Source: Ghiorsea sp.
GTDB lineage: Bacteria > Pseudomonadota > Zetaproteobacteria > Mariprofundales > Mariprofundaceae
NCBI GenBank assembly: GCA_027080505.1
Contig: JALWRX010000029.1
Span: 17,843 to 81,842, forward strand
Direction of reading: 5' to 3'
DNA length: 64,000 bases
Positions 1-10,158 of the stretch are shown piece after piece. Numbering within the stretch: the stretch's first letter is position 1; each line of letters opens with the position of its first letter. Under the pieces are notes generated by a model. It was not told the DNA's origin. It did no database searches and was given only the letters and a program-made list of their open reading frames with translations. The position numbers and the translations under genes were made by a program.

Positions 1-1549
1 CAGCACTTAGGCTGACTGAACTACCAAAGTTATCACCCACCTCTGTATTGCTTGCTTTGATATAGGCTTGTTGTGTCCATGTTCCTGCTGTGCGGGTAAA
101 CACATACACCGCTCCTGCATTACTTGCCGTATTATCCGCTTGATTGCCACCAATGCCTGTAGCTGCGCTAGATTCATTATAAGCCCCCACTGCCAGTGTG
201 TTACCATCAACACTTAGGCTGAGTGAATAACCAAACCAGTCATTAGCCCCTGTATTGCTTGCTTTGATATAGGCTTGTTGTGTCCATGTATTTGCTGTGC
301 GGGTAAACACATACACCGCTCCTGAATCAATTGCCGTATTATCCGCCTGATTGCCATCAATACCTGTGGCTGCGCTAGCTTCAGCATAAGCCCCTACAGC
401 CAGCGTGTTGCCATCACCACTTAGGCTAAGTGACCAACCAAAGTAATCATTCGCCCCTGTATTGCTTGCTTTGATATAGGCTTGCTGTGTCCAAGTGCCT
501 GCTGTGCGGGTAAACACATACACCGCTCCTGAAAAAGCTGCTGTGTTATCTGCTTGATTACCACCAATGCCTGTGGCTACGCTAGATTCATTATAAGCTG
601 CCACTGCCAGCGTATTGCCGTCAGCACTTAGGCTGACTGACCAACCAAAGTAATCACCCCCCCCTGTATTGCTTGCTTTAACATAGGCTTGTTGTGTCCA
701 AGTACCTGCTGTGCGGGTAAACACATACACCGCTCCTGAATCAACTGCCGTATTATCCGCTTGATTGCCACCTATGCCTGTGGCTGCGCTTGCTTCCCAA
801 TCAGCTCCTACTGCCAACGTATTACCATCGGCACTTAGGCTGACTGAAATACCAAATTCATCACCTCCCTCTGCATTGCTTGCTTTGATATAAGCTTGTT
901 GTGTCCATGTATTTGCTGTGCGGGTAAACACATACACCGCTCCTGAATCAATTGCCGTATTATCCGCCTGATTGCCATCAATACCTGTGGCTGCGCTATC
1001 TTCACTATAAGCCCCCACTGCTAACGTATTGCCATCACCGCTTAGGCTGACGGAATAACCAAAGAAATCACCCGTCCCTGTATTGCTTGCTTTGACATAA
1101 ACTGTAGCTGCCACTGAATCAATCAGTGCAAGCGTTTGATTGGCTGATGCCACACAAGTGGAATTATCGGCATTGCAAGCCTCAACAATATATTGCGCAG
1201 CCACCCAATTGGTTTTGTGAACAGGTATTTCAAGGCTGTGACTTGTTGCAGTGTTCGCAATATTACTTGCATAGGAATCTACAGTGAATCCTGAAACACC
1301 ATCAGGGTTCACCAAAATGCGATAATGATCCACATTGCTACCTGCCACCCAACTAAAATTTAATGATTTCCCGCTTACTGTCATATTGACTGATGTTGCT
1401 GCGGTTGGTGTTGGTGTTGGTGCTGGTGCTGGTGTTGGTGCTGGAGTTGGTGTTGGTGCTGGAGTTGGTGTACCACCGTCTCCACACCCACTTAATATAA
1501 GAAGCAGTGAAGTAATCATGGCTAGTTTTATGATTTCTATTTTGAACAT
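1..1549 (-). CDS. Lipoprotein with proline/threonine-rich linker and tandem FG-GAP/integrin-alpha-like repeats (partial, runs off left edge)
   Basis: ATG at 1549 with AGGAG upstream. Reads MFKIEIIKLAMITSLLLILSGCGDGG (lipobox), then PTPAPTPTPAP linker, then repeats like DxFGxSVSLSxDGNTLAVGAxxExSAATGIxGNQADNTAxDSGAVYVFTRTAxTWTQQAYIKASN. Absent from the ORF track because no stop lies in the window. Confidence 0.85.
   Translation of the reverse strand, partial: MFKIEIIKLAMITSLLLILSGCGDGGTPTPAPTPTPAPTPAPAPTPTPTAATSVNMTVSGKSLNFSWVAGSNVDHYRILVNPDGVSGFTVDSYASNIANTATSHSLEIPVHKTNWVAAQYIVEACNADNSTCVASANQTLALIDSVAATVYVKASNTGTGDFFGYSVSLSGDGNTLAVGAYSEDSAATGIDGNQADNTAIDSGAVYVFTRTANTWTQQAYIKASNAEGGDEFGISVSLSADGNTLAVGADWEASAATGIGGNQADNTAVDSGAVYVFTRTAGTWTQQAYVKASNTGGGDYFGWSVSLSADGNTLAVAAYNESSVATGIGGNQADNTAAFSGAVYVFTRTAGTWTQQAYIKASNTGANDYFGWSLSLSGDGNTLAVGAYAEASAATGIDGNQADNTAIDSGAVYVFTRTANTWTQQAYIKASNTGANDWFGYSLSLSVDGNTLAVGAYNESSAATGIGGNQADNTASNAGAVYVFTRTAGTWTQQAYIKASNTEVGDNFGSSVSLSA
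98..1135. repeat. Tandem 207-bp (69-aa) repeat array inside the FG-GAP lipoprotein
   Basis: The string cacatacacc recurs at 101, 308, 515, 722 and 929, an exact 207-bp spacing, with high flanking identity. Confidence 0.9.
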
Positions 1550-1671
1550 ATGCGACTCCTAGTTAATAACTTGAAGTGCCAATACTACTTCCTTCATAAG
1601 CAAGCTAACCAGTCGGCAAAAAGGCTTAATCCTTTTGGGTGACTGGTGTGCTCTGTATAGTCATGCTACCA

Positions 1672-1705
1672 ACAAAAATGGCAGAGTCATTACGACCCTG
1701 CCATT
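1672..1705 (-). terminator. Putative Rho-independent terminator after rplT
   Basis: AATGGCAG (1677-1684) pairs with CTGCCATT (1698-1705); on the - strand it is followed by TTTTTGTT. Confidence 0.65.
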
Positions 1706-1739
1706 CCTCAATCGAATATCCGACATTTGCCGGAAATAT

Positions 1740-2096
1740 TTATTGAATGTTTGCCTTAGCCGTTTCTGCAAGCTTCGTAAACGCTTCTGCATCACGAACT
1801 GCAATATCAGCAAGAACTTTACGATCCAGTGTGATACCTGCTTGGCTTAAACCAAACATGAAACGTGAATAGCTTAAACCATTCAAACGCGCTGCCGCAT
1901 TGATGCGGACAATCCAAAGGCTACGGAAATCACGTTTTTTAACTTTACGGTCACGGTATGCATACTGACGACCTTTATCTACCGCTTGTGTAGCTACACG
2001 AAAACAGCTCTTACGACGACCGTAATAACCTTTTGCAGCTTTAATAACTTTCTTATGACGAGCATGCGCCTGAACACCTGATTTTACGCGAGGCAT
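1740..2096 (-). CDS. rplT: 50S ribosomal protein L20
   Basis: [29 protein letters not shown]...; operon context. Confidence 0.97.
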   Translation of the reverse strand: MPRVKSGVQAHARHKKVIKAAKGYYGRRKSCFRVATQAVDKGRQYAYRDRKVKKRDFRSLWIVRINAAARLNGLSYSRFMFGLSQAGITLDRKVLADIAVRDAEAFTKLAETAKANIQ

Positions 2097-2116
2097 ATCT
2101 TTCTCCTATTACTAAC

Positions 2117-2314
2117 TTATGCGCCGGGAATCAAACGATTCAAAGCTTTAACATCTGATGGTGCAACTAAAGTTGTACCACGGAATCCACGAATACGCTT
2201 CGGCGATTTTTTAGTCAAAATGTGTTGAGCGTTTGCTTTATTACGCTTCCATTTGCCGCTTCCTGTTTTAGAAAAACGTTTTGCAGCACCACTGTGTGTT
2301 TTCATCTTAGGCAT
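2117..2314 (-). CDS. rpmI: 50S ribosomal protein L35
   Basis: [24 protein letters not shown]...; operon context. Confidence 0.97.
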   Translation of the reverse strand: MPKMKTHSGAAKRFSKTGSGKWKRNKANAQHILTKKSPKRIRGFRGTTLVAPSDVKALNRLIPGA

Positions 2315-2327
2315 TGTGTACCAACCT

Positions 2328-2843
2328 CTATTTCTTCAACGGATTAATGATCATAATCATTTGCCGTCCTTCCATGTTAGGCATTTTTTCAGGTTTGCCC
2401 AATTCCTTTACTTCTTCAGCAATATGTTCCAATTGCTCACGTCCTTGGCTTGTGTACGCCATTTCGCGACCACGAAAACGCAAAGACACTTTAACTTTGT
2501 TACCAGCTTCCAAGAATTTACGAATATTTCTAAGCTTCACATCCAAATCATGTTGGTCAGTGGTAGCGCGAACCTTCACTTCCTTGACTTGAATCACATG
2601 TTGCTTTTTCTTTGCTTCGTTCGCCTTCTTGCTTTGATCGTACTTATACTTGCCATAATCCATAATTTTGCAGACAGGCGGCTTAGCATTGGGTGACATC
2701 ATAATAAGATCTAACCCAACTTCTTCTGCTTTTGCAATAGCCTCATGGCGTTTTAAGACACCAATTTGTTCTCCGTCATGACCAATAACACGAACTTCTG
2801 GAGCTTCGATGTCATGATTTACTGCTAATTCTTTCTTGGCGAT
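2328..2843 (-). CDS. infC: Translation initiation factor IF-3, probable ATC start
   Basis: The track ORF starts at an internal Met. Reading upstream in frame gives [68 protein letters not shown], with AGGAGA about 7 nt before ATC at 2843. Confidence 0.9.
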   Translation of the reverse strand: MAKKELAVNHDIEAPEVRVIGHDGEQIGVLKRHEAIAKAEEVGLDLIMMSPNAKPPVCKIMDYGKYKYDQSKKANEAKKKQHVIQVKEVKVRATTDQHDLDVKLRNIRKFLEAGNKVKVSLRFRGREMAYTSQGREQLEHIAEEVKELGKPEKMPNMEGRQMIMIINPLKK

Positions 2844-2887
2844 AAGTACTCTCCTTGCCAGCTTACTTTATTTTCCCAGCTTCCCTG

Positions 2888-4792
2888 TTACAGGTACTGT
2901 TTTTTCATATTTTGCATCTCTGCAATCCATGAATCAACTGATTGTACACCTAAGTTATCACCACTTCGGGTACGCACAGATACTGTATTTTCCTCTTTTT
3001 CACGCTCGCCAACCACTAAAATGAATGGCACACGCTGCAAAGTGTGGGCGCGCACCTTATAGCCGACTTTCTCATTACGCAAGTCCGATTCTACTCTAAA
3101 GCCCGCAGCCTGCATTTTTTCAGTGATTTCTTGAACGTAATCCGACTGAGAATCGGAGATATTACACACGACAACCTGTGTTGGTGCAAGCCAAAACGGG
3201 AATTTGCCTGCATGTTCTTCAATCAAGATACCAATAAAACGCTCTAAGGAGCCCAAAATAGCCCTGTGCAGCATCACAGGAACATGTTTTTTATCGTCTG
3301 CCCCAATGTATTCCGCATCAAGGCGACCTGGCATAGAAAAGTCCACCTGAATCGTGCCGCACTGCCAAACACGACCCAAACAGTCCTTCAAAGAAAACTC
3401 AATCTTAGGACCATAAAATGCGCCTTCGCCCGGATTTAAACCATATTCAATATCTTTGGCCTTGAGTGCTTCATGCAAAGAAGATTCTGCCTTATCCCAC
3501 TGTTCATCTGTACCCACACGTTTTTCAGGGCGGTCAGATAAAAAGATAATGACTTCTTCAAAGCCAAATTTCTTATATGTCTCATAAACAAGGTCGATAA
3601 ATACGCCAACTTCATCTTGAATCTGCTCTTCAGCGCAGAAAATATGCGCATCATCTTGCACAAAATTACGCAAACGCATCAAACCATGCAAAGTACCCGA
3701 TGGCTCGTTGCGGTGACATGAGCCAAACTCTGCCAAACGCAAAGGCAAATCACGATATGAATGTAGATTTTGATTGAACACCTGAATATGACAAGGACAG
3801 TTCATGGGTTTAATCGCATACTCACGATTTTCTGTGCTGGTGGTAAACATATCCTCACGGAACTTTTCCCAATGCCCAGATTTTTCCCAAAGTTTTCTAT
3901 CCACCACTTGTGGTGTTTTGATTTCTTGGTAACCGTTGTCACGCATGATGGAACGAATTTCATTCTCTACCACTTGCCAAATATTCCAACCTTTAGGATG
4001 CCAAAAAATCATACCCGGCGCTTCTTCTTGCAAATGGAATAAATCCAATTGCTTCGCCAATTTTCTATGGTCACGCTTTTCAGCTTCTTCCAAACGGTGT
4101 AAATAAGCTTTTAAATCATCTTTGCTTGCCCAAGCTGTGCCGTAAATGCGGTGAAGTTGCTCGTTTTCAGCATTACCTTCCCAATATGCACCAGACACCT
4201 TCATCAATTTAAAGTGTTTAAGCTTAGAAGTGTTAGGCACATGCGGGCCACGGCAAAGGTCAGACCATTCGCCTTGTTTATAAAGGCTTACTTCTTCGCC
4301 TTCGGGAATGCGTCCAATTAACAAAGCCTTATATTTTTCGCCAATGTTTTCAAAATGTTGAATTGCATCATCACGCGCCCAAACCTCACGCTCAATCGGA
4401 AGTTTACGCTTGGCAATTTCTTTCATTTTCTTTTCAATGATTTTTAAATCTTCAGGCGTAAATGCGCGTTCAAAAGCAAAGTCATAGTAAAAGCCATCTT
4501 CAATCACAGGACCAATGGTCACTTGCGCAGAAGGAAATACTTCCTGCACAGCCATCGCCAACAAATGCGCTGTTGAATGGCGAATAATATCTAAAGCTTC
4601 ATCAGATTTTTCAGTAATCAGAGCAACATGATCACCATCAGATAAGGCATGGGATAAATCCACCACTTCATCGTTTACTTTCGCAGCAATCACCGCTCGA
4701 GCCAAACCTTCACCAATATCTTTGGCTAAATCAAAAGCAGTTGCACCATCATTTAGGGTTCGTGTAGAGCCGTCTGGCAGTTGGATATTCAT
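2888..4792 (-). CDS. thrS: Threonyl-tRNA synthetase
   Basis: 634 aa; TGS-like N-terminus, class II motifs ([25 protein letters not shown]). Confidence 0.97.
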   Translation of the reverse strand: MNIQLPDGSTRTLNDGATAFDLAKDIGEGLARAVIAAKVNDEVVDLSHALSDGDHVALITEKSDEALDIIRHSTAHLLAMAVQEVFPSAQVTIGPVIEDGFYYDFAFERAFTPEDLKIIEKKMKEIAKRKLPIEREVWARDDAIQHFENIGEKYKALLIGRIPEGEEVSLYKQGEWSDLCRGPHVPNTSKLKHFKLMKVSGAYWEGNAENEQLHRIYGTAWASKDDLKAYLHRLEEAEKRDHRKLAKQLDLFHLQEEAPGMIFWHPKGWNIWQVVENEIRSIMRDNGYQEIKTPQVVDRKLWEKSGHWEKFREDMFTTSTENREYAIKPMNCPCHIQVFNQNLHSYRDLPLRLAEFGSCHRNEPSGTLHGLMRLRNFVQDDAHIFCAEEQIQDEVGVFIDLVYETYKKFGFEEVIIFLSDRPEKRVGTDEQWDKAESSLHEALKAKDIEYGLNPGEGAFYGPKIEFSLKDCLGRVWQCGTIQVDFSMPGRLDAEYIGADDKKHVPVMLHRAILGSLERFIGILIEEHAGKFPFWLAPTQVVVCNISDSQSDYVQEITEKMQAAGFRVESDLRNEKVGYKVRAHTLQRVPFILVVGEREKEENTVSVRTRSGDNLGVQSVDSWIAEMQNMKKQYL

Positions 4793-4824
4793 AAAAAAGC
4801 TCTACTCCTTGCGTGATACAAAAA

Positions 4825-4899
4825 TGGTAGGCTCGGGCGGTTTCGAACCGCCGACCCCCACCATGTCAAGGTGGTGCTCTACCCCTGAGCTACGAGCCT
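4825..4899 (-). tRNA. tRNA-Val(GAC)
   Basis: Cloverleaf with acceptor AGGCTCG/CGAGCCT, anticodon loop TTGACAT, GGTTCGAAACC T-arm and encoded CCA. Confidence 0.92.
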
Positions 4900-4978
4900 G
4901 CATTCAATACCCTACTTTGCGTAAGGGTTGCGCATTGTATAAAGACCTTACAACAAGGCAAGCACTATTCACCGTGGA

Positions 4979-7240
4979 CTATTTGTTTTTTAAGTTAAAT
5001 ACACCCGACCAGCCATCAGGTGGTGGTGTCTGTATATAAGTCTTCAAGCGATTCATCATCACTTCATAAAGCCCACACTCAGGGTTCTCCACATACAAAA
5101 TGGTCATAGCCTGTAGTGCTTCTTCATATTGACCATTCATCATCAAGCTCCAAGCTTGCTCATAAGCCCTGCTTTCTTGTATTTGCGTTTGACTCACCTC
5201 GCTTCGTACACCAATCGGTTGATACAAATCAACAGGTTGAGAGCGACCAACCACGCGCACCCTATCAATAAAACGTGCAGACACCTCATTGCGCACCAAT
5301 ACATACGTATCTTTACTCATTAAAATAGGTACACGGTAAACTTTACATACACCTTCAAGCCGCGCTGCCAAATTCACATGATCGCCCATAATGGTATAAT
5401 TCATGCTCGATTGTGTTCCCATATTTCCCACAACCATGGGGCCAGAGTTGATACCAATACGCACATGCACTTCAGGCAAACCCTCTTCTTTCCATTCCTC
5501 ACGCAACAGGGTTAGCTTCTTTTGTTGCTCCAAAGCTGCAACGACACAGCGCACGGCATGATCCTCAAGGTCAATGGGCGCACCAAAAAATGAAATAATG
5601 GCATCACCTTCATACTTATCGATGGTTCCTTTTTGCGCCAAAAGAATATCACTCATAGCCGTAAGGTAACGATTTAGAAATGCAACCAACTCTGATGGTG
5701 TTAACTTCTCTGAAAAGCTTGAAAATGAAGCAATATCTGAGAAAAAGGCGGTTAAATGCTTTTCTTCACCACCCAACTTCAAAGCATCAGGATTTTTTGC
5801 CAAGTTCTCCACCACAGAAGGTGCTAAATAATGTGAAAAGGCATCATGGATAAAAGCGCGTTTTCTCGATTCGATAATATAACCAAACAATGCGGTGGGT
5901 AATGTTGCCAACAGTACACCTACAATAAGGTAGGTTTCTTGAATCCAAATATTTTGTGCTGTAAACATCCACTGTGAGAACCCCATAATTAACAAAGGAA
6001 TACCTATAATACTCACGCCTTGTACTAAAGGTGGTCGGTGGTACACCAAATAACCCGCCAACATACTCAATAATAAAACAGCTAATAATTCCAAGACTTC
6101 TACTGAAGCTTGCCTACGTAACTCTTCACCATTCAAAATATTCGCAATCGCAACAGCATGCCCTTCTACCCCAGGAAACACCGAATCAAATGGTGTGGGG
6201 CGATAATCGTAAACACCAATGGCTGTCACACCAAAAATAACAATTTTATCTCTAAGTTCATCACCTTCTAAGCGGTCATATAAAATATCTGCTGCTGAAA
6301 TATGTTTAAATGTTCGTCCTGGTCCATAGTGATTAAGCAACATGTTACCACGCTCATCGGTCTGCATAGACAATGGTCCTAAATGCACTTCTTCTACACC
6401 AGCCTCCCCCACAACAACCGCCATATCTGGCCAGTCCAAATACATACGCAAAGTTTGCATCGCCATACTGGGGTACACAAAGCCGCCCAACTCTGCCATC
6501 AACGGAATACGGCGCACCGTGCCATCAGAATCAGGGAAGAAATTGAAAAATCCGATTGCATCAGCCGTTTGCGTAATACGCGGTAAATTTCCTTCAATAC
6601 CTGCAATATGCGGCATGCCCAACATCGCTTCTTTGGTAAACCTTGATGTCATTGCTAACGACTGCATCAATTCAACTTCGGCAGGCATTTGTTTTAAGAC
6701 CAACTCAGGCACATCTGCACCTTGCGGATAGAAAAAATAGCCTGGTACCAACTTATCTTTATATTTCTTAATCACAGCTTCAAGTTCAGCATCCACATCA
6801 CCCCACTGACGATGCTGTTTTAACCATGTTAAATGATTCAAGGTATAAGGATCATCTGCTACTGCCGTACTTAAAACACGTATGGCTTCATCTACCTTAT
6901 TCACCTGTTCTTCTGAGAACACGATATCAAAGCCTAAGGCTTTTGCACCATATTTACCTACGGCTTTATCAACGACTTGTGCAATAATATCTCGCGACCA
7001 CGGCCAACGACCCACTTCGGCAAGTGAATTGTCATCCACCGCAATAATAGCAACTCTAGGGTCTGCAGGAATAGGCCCTCTAGCCTGAAAACGAAAATCC
7101 AAAGATTTCATTTCAAATTGTTCTAAGGCACTTGGTTTAATAATGATAAGAGAGAGGGCAACGCATGACATCAATACAACTAGCGGCATACCCAGCCACT
7201 TCGCATATTGCTCAATAAATTTCGTAATGGCCTGAAGCAA
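4979..7240 (-). CDS. CHASE2 sensor / class III adenylate (guanylate) cyclase
   Basis: N-terminal CHASE2-like sensor region and TM helices, then cyclase domain (FFSDIASFSSFSEKL, YEGDAIISFFGAP, GINSGPMVVGNMG). Confidence 0.9.
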   Translation of the reverse strand: MLQAITKFIEQYAKWLGMPLVVLMSCVALSLIIIKPSALEQFEMKSLDFRFQARGPIPADPRVAIIAVDDNSLAEVGRWPWSRDIIAQVVDKAVGKYGAKALGFDIVFSEEQVNKVDEAIRVLSTAVADDPYTLNHLTWLKQHRQWGDVDAELEAVIKKYKDKLVPGYFFYPQGADVPELVLKQMPAEVELMQSLAMTSRFTKEAMLGMPHIAGIEGNLPRITQTADAIGFFNFFPDSDGTVRRIPLMAELGGFVYPSMAMQTLRMYLDWPDMAVVVGEAGVEEVHLGPLSMQTDERGNMLLNHYGPGRTFKHISAADILYDRLEGDELRDKIVIFGVTAIGVYDYRPTPFDSVFPGVEGHAVAIANILNGEELRRQASVEVLELLAVLLLSMLAGYLVYHRPPLVQGVSIIGIPLLIMGFSQWMFTAQNIWIQETYLIVGVLLATLPTALFGYIIESRKRAFIHDAFSHYLAPSVVENLAKNPDALKLGGEEKHLTAFFSDIASFSSFSEKLTPSELVAFLNRYLTAMSDILLAQKGTIDKYEGDAIISFFGAPIDLEDHAVRCVVAALEQQKKLTLLREEWKEEGLPEVHVRIGINSGPMVVGNMGTQSSMNYTIMGDHVNLAARLEGVCKVYRVPILMSKDTYVLVRNEVSARFIDRVRVVGRSQPVDLYQPIGVRSEVSQTQIQESRAYEQAWSLMMNGQYEEALQAMTILYVENPECGLYEVMMNRLKTYIQTPPPDGWSGVFNLKNK

Positions 7241-7357
7241 GAAGCCCTCCTAGCAGTGTAAAATCACGCTATTGCAGAGCTTAACGTAGCCGCTCATTCC
7301 CTTTTCTTCAAGTTTTCGCTGTAAAAACAGCTTATTACGCACTTAAAAGGGTATATA

Positions 7358-8503
7358 TTAACGTCCGCTCATTTGACGTAATCTTGCTTTTATTTTGCAC
7401 AACGCTGTGATTAAAGCATACACAGTTGCTTCATCATGCTCCAAACCAAAACTCACACGTAGGCTACTTCTCGCCTGCTGTTCGGGCAAACCCATGGCTA
7501 GCAATACATGTGATGGCTCACGTTTACCTGATGAACAAGCAGAACCTGATGCCACAGCAAAACCCATCAAGTCCATTTGCATGAGTAGTGTTTCACCCTC
7601 AAGCCCTGGCACACAAAACATACTGGTATTTGCTGTACGCAGATGTGCTTGTCCAAAAATACAAACATCTGGTAACGCCGCAAGCAACTTGCTTTCAAAC
7701 ATATCACGCAAACTTTGAATCGGTGCAAAATCTTGCAAGCCAAGTGCTGTTGCAAAGCCATAAACGCCAGCAACATTTTCAGTTCCTGAACGGCGACCCC
7801 GCTCTTGCCCGCCCCCTATCATCAAGGATTCCAATGACACACCTCGACGCATCACCAATGCTCCCACACCACGAGGGCCACCAATTTTATGTGCTGAAAA
7901 ACTAACAAAGTCAGCATCCAGTTGTTGTAAATTGATTTCAAATTTACCCAAAGCTTGTACTGCATCAACAAAAAACGAAATGCCCCGCTCACGACACGCT
8001 TTACTCACTTCAAACACTGGCTGAATCACACCCGTTTCATTATTCACCCACATCAAACAAGCCAGTTTTGTATCATCCTGACATGCCGCCATAAAGGTTT
8101 CCGCATCAATGCGCCCATCTTTATCAGGTTTCACCAAGGTAAACGACCAGTCTGGATAACGTTTGCACCACTGCTCCACAGCTTGCAACACGGCGGGGTG
8201 TTCAATGGCAGACAATACAATATGCCCAGACGCTGAGCCTGCAATCATACCCTGAATCACCATATTATTAGACTCTGTACCACCTGACGTAAAAACAACA
8301 CTACCCGCATCTACCCCAAAATAATGCGCAATCGTGTCTCGTGCATCATCCAACTTGCGCCGTGCATTGCGCCCTGCCCAATGTAGGCTGGATGGATTAC
8401 CAAATGCTGTTTCCACAACATCCTGCATGGCGGCTGTTACTTGCGGCAACTGCGGGCATGTAGCATTATAATCAAGGTAAATGTGTTTGTTTTGAAGTGT
8501 CAT
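7358..8503 (-). CDS. Cysteine desulfurase (NifS/IscS family)
   Basis: MTLQNKHIYLDYNATCPQ; PLP lysine motif SFSAHKIGGPRGVGAL; active-site Cys segment VASGSACSSGKREPSHVLLAMG. Confidence 0.93.
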   Translation of the reverse strand: MTLQNKHIYLDYNATCPQLPQVTAAMQDVVETAFGNPSSLHWAGRNARRKLDDARDTIAHYFGVDAGSVVFTSGGTESNNMVIQGMIAGSASGHIVLSAIEHPAVLQAVEQWCKRYPDWSFTLVKPDKDGRIDAETFMAACQDDTKLACLMWVNNETGVIQPVFEVSKACRERGISFFVDAVQALGKFEINLQQLDADFVSFSAHKIGGPRGVGALVMRRGVSLESLMIGGGQERGRRSGTENVAGVYGFATALGLQDFAPIQSLRDMFESKLLAALPDVCIFGQAHLRTANTSMFCVPGLEGETLLMQMDLMGFAVASGSACSSGKREPSHVLLAMGLPEQQARSSLRVSFGLEHDEATVYALITALCKIKARLRQMSGR

Positions 8504-8512
8504 GCGCGCACC

Positions 8513-8965
8513 CTAGTGCTGCATCAAAGTTTTTTCGACTGCCTTTAATGTATCTATATAATTTTTATCATCACAAACATCTTGTATGGTGACCGTTTCA
8601 AGAAAAAAATTGATATGATGACCCAATGCTGTCCACAGGTTGTGTGTGTCACAGCGGCTGCCTCGATGACAACCTTCGGTCTCAGACTTGCACATCGTGG
8701 TTTGAATGGTTTCATTCACTGCATGCATAATATCTGCAATAGTAATCTCATGGGTTGCTTTGGCTAAGCGATAACCACCGCCAGGGCCGCGCACCGAATC
8801 AACCAAACCACTTTCCCTAAGCTTACGAAACAACTGTTCCAAATAGGACAACGAAATAAATTGGCGTTCAGAAATAGATGATAATGTAATCGGACCTTCA
8901 TCTTGATGCCCTGCCAAATCTACCATGGCGGATACTGCGTACCGCCCTTTGCTCGTTAATTGCAT
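8513..8965 (-). CDS. iscR: Rrf2 family Fe-S regulator, IscR-like
   Basis: MQLTSKGRYAVSAMVDLAGHQDEGPITLSSISERQFISLSYLEQLFRKLRESGLVDSVRGPGGGYRL; Cys ligands CKSETEGCHRGSRC. Confidence 0.9.
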   Translation of the reverse strand: MQLTSKGRYAVSAMVDLAGHQDEGPITLSSISERQFISLSYLEQLFRKLRESGLVDSVRGPGGGYRLAKATHEITIADIMHAVNETIQTTMCKSETEGCHRGSRCDTHNLWTALGHHINFFLETVTIQDVCDDKNYIDTLKAVEKTLMQH

Positions 8966-9009
8966 GATTTACAGACCTCCATGATATATTATTGATGCCG
9001 AACATTGCT

Positions 9010-9034
9010 ATACCCGAGCAATATGGTCAAGTAT
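9010..9034 (-). promoter_or_regulatory. Candidate IscR type-1 binding site
   Basis: - strand ATACTTGACCATATTGCTCGGGTAT fits the recalled type-1 consensus ATASYYGACTRWWWYAGTCRRSTAT at 22/25 positions, upstream of the iscR-like gene. Confidence 0.7.
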
Positions 9035-9084
9035 AGCTCGCACCACCTTTTGACCTTAGCACTCTTAACGGCAACACTTAGCCC

Positions 9085-10155
9085 ATGCGACCTGCAATCA
9101 TCACTATCAACCTTCAACACTTGGCTTGGAATTATCACCTGCTACAAAAGCATGCGGGAGAAACCAATATTATGGCAGTAGTGAAAGCCAATGCTTATGG
9201 TCATGGGCTACTTACAGTTGCCAACACCTTACATCAACAAGATTGCCGAAGTTTTGCTGTCACAGATGCCTACGAGGGCGAAACATTACGCAAGGAAATA
9301 CCATACGATAGTGATATTGTATTATTTTCAGGTGTTTTTGATGCTGAGGATGCAGCTTTATGTCAAAAATATACACTTACCCCTGTTATCGCACGACCTG
9401 AACAACTCACTTTACTTCAGTCTGCGGGATTTACAGGCAAACTATGGCTTAAAGTGGATACAGGCATGTCTCGCATTGGTGCCACATCGCTACAAAGCCT
9501 CATCAAGAGTATGCCATCTTCCATGCAGTTGGCAGGTATTATGTCTCACCTTGCTTGTGCTGATGAACCTAAGCACAAGCTTAATCAACAACAAATCGAC
9601 CAGTTCAAAACCATTCAACAAAGCACACAAGCCCCTGCATACAGTTTATTCAATAGTGCTGGTCTAATTGCTTTTTCACAACACATTAAAACGGATATTG
9701 CCCGACCTGGATTAGCACTTTATGGCATTGAACCCATTACTTCCCAACCCTTAGGGCTTAAACCCGTGATGCAACTTAGCAGCCAAGTTATGCAAATAAG
9801 AAACATCAAAAAAGGGGAAAGCGTATCTTATGGCGCGACATGGTTAGCCCCACAAGATATGCGCATTGCCATTGTTGCATTAGGTTATGCTGATGGTTTA
9901 CCAAGGTTATTGTCCAACCAGGGGCAAGTATGGGTGAAAGGACAATTATTGCCTATTGTTGGTCGTGTTTGCATGGACTATTGTATGCTTGCAATAACAC
10001 AACATGATGTACAAGTGGGTGATGAAGTGGTTTTCTTTGGTTACCACGACAACCAACCCTCAGCCAACCACGTCGCCACACAATGCCAAACCATCAGTTA
10101 TGAACTGTTCACACAAATTCCTTCGCGTGTACCGCGAACCTATGTTAAGGAGTAA
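9085..10155 (+). CDS. alr: Alanine racemase
   Basis: MAVVKANAYGHGL PLP motif; VDTGMSRIG; VGRVCMDYCML. Confidence 0.95.
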   Translation: MRPAIITINLQHLAWNYHLLQKHAGETNIMAVVKANAYGHGLLTVANTLHQQDCRSFAVTDAYEGETLRKEIPYDSDIVLFSGVFDAEDAALCQKYTLTPVIARPEQLTLLQSAGFTGKLWLKVDTGMSRIGATSLQSLIKSMPSSMQLAGIMSHLACADEPKHKLNQQQIDQFKTIQQSTQAPAYSLFNSAGLIAFSQHIKTDIARPGLALYGIEPITSQPLGLKPVMQLSSQVMQIRNIKKGESVSYGATWLAPQDMRIAIVALGYADGLPRLLSNQGQVWVKGQLLPIVGRVCMDYCMLAITQHDVQVGDEVVFFGYHDNQPSANHVATQCQTISYELFTQIPSRVPRTYVKE

Positions 10156-10158
10156 ACC

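Noticed and set aside
98-1135. CRISPR-like or satellite array
   Set aside because: Period is exactly 207 bp, the units are long and the frame stays open as a 69-aa FG-GAP repeat; no short repeat/spacer pattern.
1335-1562. ORF on + strand with VGVGAGAGVG repeats
   Set aside because: It is the antisense of the Pro/Thr/Ala linker and lipoprotein signal of the - strand FG-GAP gene.
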